A DNA stretch of 8,166 nt from contig VGGT01000073.1 of assembly GCA_016868485.1 (NCBI GenBank), forward strand, positions 1 through 8,166, written 5' to 3'. Shown one piece after another: positions 6,382 to 8,166 of the stretch (the stretch's first letter is position 1; every line of letters starts with the position of its first letter). This DNA is from Bacteroidota bacterium. GTDB taxonomy: Bacteria > Bacteroidota > Bacteroidia > UBA7662. Both the position numbers and the translations under genes were made by a program. The notes beneath the pieces were generated by a model that was not told the origin of the DNA, did no database searches, and worked only from the letters and a program-made list of their open reading frames with translations.

Positions 6382-7482
6382 ATGAGCAAATCGAACAAGA
6401 ACTACCTATGCTCCTGGGTCATGCGCTCCTTCATCGCCGCACTGATCGGGACTTTAGTATCTACCCCAATGATTCCAAAGGCCAACGGGCAACCCAACCG
6501 ACCAACCGTATTCACCTTTCTGAACCTACCCACAAGCGCCCGGCTCAATGCCTTGGGCGGTGTTGCCCCTGCGGTCAGTTTGGGCGAAATACACCTATCA
6601 GCCTGGCATCCGGCCCTCATAGCCGATGCACCCACCGAACTACTCGGTTTAAGTGTAGTGAACTACGTGGCAGACATCAGAGCCGGACAGGCGGTAACCC
6701 TTCGCGAATCGCCCAAAACCAAAGGAAAATTCTTGTATTCGGCCGGATTTATCAACTATGGCTCACTCGAGCGAACCGATCCTGCAGGTAATTCCATCGG
6801 TCAATTCAGTGCCAATGAAGTGGTTTTTCAGAGTGGATGGGGAACTCGGTTTGCCAAACAGTTCACTGCAGGCGTTTCTGCCAAATTCATCGGGTCATTT
6901 CTTGATAGCTATTCCTCGAGTGGCATAGCCCTCGATATGGGCGCTTCGTGGCAGGACACTTCTGGCCGCAGTCAATGTGCTGTTCAATTCAGGAATTTTG
7001 GTACCACGCTGTGGTCGTATTCCCCAGGCTCAATCAATGGCAGACTTCCATTAGACGTTCAATTCAGCTATTCTAATCGATTGGAACACATGCCTTTAAG
7101 ATGGGGCGTCGTTTTGCATCAACTGCACAATTGGCGGCTTAGGTATACCGACCCCTCCGACACCTGGTACAACCCACAGTTTTTGTTTACCGAGGAATCT
7201 GAAACTCCTCAAAAAGGGACACCATGGATCGATGAGGCTTTTCGTCATATCGTACTTCAAAGCGAATTGCTCCTTTCCAAAAACCTGCAATTTCAGCTAT
7301 CCTACAACCACCAAAGGCGCAAAGAACTAACGCTACCTACACGGTCTGGAAGCAGTGGTTTTGCCTGGGGATTTGCCCTGCATACCAAACGATTCCGTCT
7401 CGACTACAGCCGTGCCGCCCATACCTTATCCGGAACCACCCACCAATTCAGCGTTACATCCCGCATACGGCCAAATACCTAG
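6382..7482 (+). CDS. porQ: Type IX secretion system protein PorQ
   Basis: A 366-residue outer-membrane beta-barrel protein of the PorQ family. In characterised type IX systems PorQ is part of the PorU-PorV-PorQ-PorZ attachment complex, where it holds PorZ at the surface while cargo proteins are cleaved and joined to lipid A-linked polysaccharide. A signal peptide precedes a likely cleavage site after ANG (34-36). Family segments follow in the usual order: FLNLPTSARLNALGG (46-60), a HPALI stretch in place of the common NPAL, GFINYGSLERTD, SAKFIGSFLDSYSSSGIALDMG, the RNFGTTL strand, LEHMPLRW (234-241) and FRHIVLQSELL. Alternating beta strands run to the C-terminus. Length is close to the family norm and no frameshift is seen. 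The ATG at 6382 follows the lipoprotein stop by one base; a second ATG at 6421 would also leave a workable signal peptide. Its presence implies a type IX system elsewhere in this genome. Confidence 0.9.
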   Translation: MSKSNKNYLCSWVMRSFIAALIGTLVSTPMIPKANGQPNRPTVFTFLNLPTSARLNALGGVAPAVSLGEIHLSAWHPALIADAPTELLGLSVVNYVADIRAGQAVTLRESPKTKGKFLYSAGFINYGSLERTDPAGNSIGQFSANEVVFQSGWGTRFAKQFTAGVSAKFIGSFLDSYSSSGIALDMGASWQDTSGRSQCAVQFRNFGTTLWSYSPGSINGRLPLDVQFSYSNRLEHMPLRWGVVLHQLHNWRLRYTDPSDTWYNPQFLFTEESETPQKGTPWIDEAFRHIVLQSELLLSKNLQFQLSYNHQRRKELTLPTRSGSSGFAWGFALHTKRFRLDYSRAAHTLSGTTHQFSVTSRIRPNT

Positions 7483-7497
7483 GCGGTAGCGCGTACA

Positions 7498-8166
7498 CTA
7501 AGAGGCATAAGGATATTTATTGTTCGACAATACGTTTTGGGCTACCTGACGCCGAAGTGACCGTAAATCTACCGGATCTACTCGTGTAAAGCGTTTGAGG
7601 CCCAGCAACATCATGCGTTGCTCATCGCCCTCCCCAATTGCAAAAATGGCTTCTCGACCGTGTCGGTTGCATAAATCTGCTGCACGATGCAGCAGACAAA
7701 CGGCCATAGCGTGCCGGTCCACACAGGCTTCCACACCTAAACGCTCCTTCAATTTAAGGGTACGCAACAAGGTCGACTCCAATACATAGACCTCTATGAC
7801 CATATCGGCCAGGTGCATTAAGATCTCTTGTTCATCAGCCAATTTGGTCTGGTACTTCTGAGCAGCCGCACCAAGCACCATGAGTACCGCCTTTTTGAGT
7901 TTATCTAAGACCAGCATTTCCGCTTCCAAATACCCTTCAGGTGCCATAGCCCCAAAATCGGGTATCTCCATGAGTTCGGATGCCACCTTTTTGGCGGCAC
8001 CAAACAAATTCAACTCGCCCTTCAAGGCCTTTCGCATCAGCATATCCACGATCAGCATGCGATTAATTTCGTTTGTGCCCTCATAGATCCGACTGATTCG
8101 GGCGTCGCGGTAGGCCGCCTCCATAGGTGCATCGGCCGAATACCCCATGCCGCCATAAATTTGAAC
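7498..8166 (-). CDS. Acyl-CoA dehydrogenase, C-terminal part (5' end outside window)
   Basis: The C-terminal 222 residues of an FAD-dependent acyl-CoA dehydrogenase, which makes trans-2-enoyl-CoA in fatty-acid beta-oxidation. The frame is open from the right edge, beginning VQIYGGMGYS, then YRDARISRIYEGTNEINR; E29 of the fragment (in YEGT) is the expected catalytic base and the following segment contacts FAD. About 180 further residues, mostly helical, follow the motif, much longer than the tail of medium- or short-chain enzymes. This matches the roughly 600-residue type with a C-terminal domain, as in VLCAD and ACAD9 and in many Bacteroidota enzymes, so a long-chain substrate is likely (inference). 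The first ATG inside the window (8148) is an internal methionine, not the start. The stop is 15 bases from the convergent porQ stop, and no clear terminator fits in this gap. No functional link with porQ is implied. Confidence 0.92.
   Translation of the reverse strand, partial: VQIYGGMGYSADAPMEAAYRDARISRIYEGTNEINRMLIVDMLMRKALKGELNLFGAAKKVASELMEIPDFGAMAPEGYLEAEMLVLDKLKKAVLMVLGAAAQKYQTKLADEQEILMHLADMVIEVYVLESTLLRTLKLKERLGVEACVDRHAMAVCLLHRAADLCNRHGREAIFAIGEGDEQRMMLLGLKRFTRVDPVDLRSLRRQVAQNVLSNNKYPYAS

Overview
The window looks like a chromosomal segment from a member of the Bacteroidota. The evidence is a recognisable type IX secretion gene (porQ-like), two lipoprotein-type signal sequences, and a promoter of the form TTTG-N20-TATTTTTG, which matches the Bacteroidota primary-sigma consensus. 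The LuxE/PaaK-like acyltransferase and the long acyl-CoA dehydrogenase are also of the kind common in that phylum. I cannot name the genus. I see no mobile element, tRNA, rRNA or CRISPR array, and no gene-free stretch longer than about 110 bases.

Left part (1-4688, all minus strand, transcribed right to left): an alpha-glucan utilisation operon. It starts with a lipoprotein GH13 alpha-amylase-family enzyme. A signal-less GH31 alpha-glucosidase follows, joined by an ATGA stop/start overlap. After a 79-base gap comes an SLC45-like MFS sugar transporter, cut by the window edge. The likely logic is hydrolysis of alpha-glucan at the envelope, uptake by the symporter, and release of glucose in the cytoplasm. 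No SusC/SusD pair is visible here. A strong promoter match and a 20-base dyad lie just upstream of the GH13 gene.

Middle part (4797-5837, minus): a LuxE/PaaK-family acyltransferase-like gene. It is divergent from the next block, with only 36 bases between the two start codons, and its nucleotide-binding loop looks degenerate.

Right part: on the plus strand, a small lipoprotein with a DGDGDLG segment (5874-6380) is followed after one base by porQ (6382-7482), so the two probably form one transcription unit linked to the type IX secretion attachment complex. Convergent with porQ and only 15 bases away is the C-terminal part of a long acyl-CoA dehydrogenase (7498-8166, minus), which runs off the right edge.

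The items most worth a second look are the altered SSGTTG-like loop of the LuxE-like protein, an 11-residue insertion in the conserved loop of the MFS transporter, the lipoprotein-porQ pair, and the dyad upstream of the amylase promoter.
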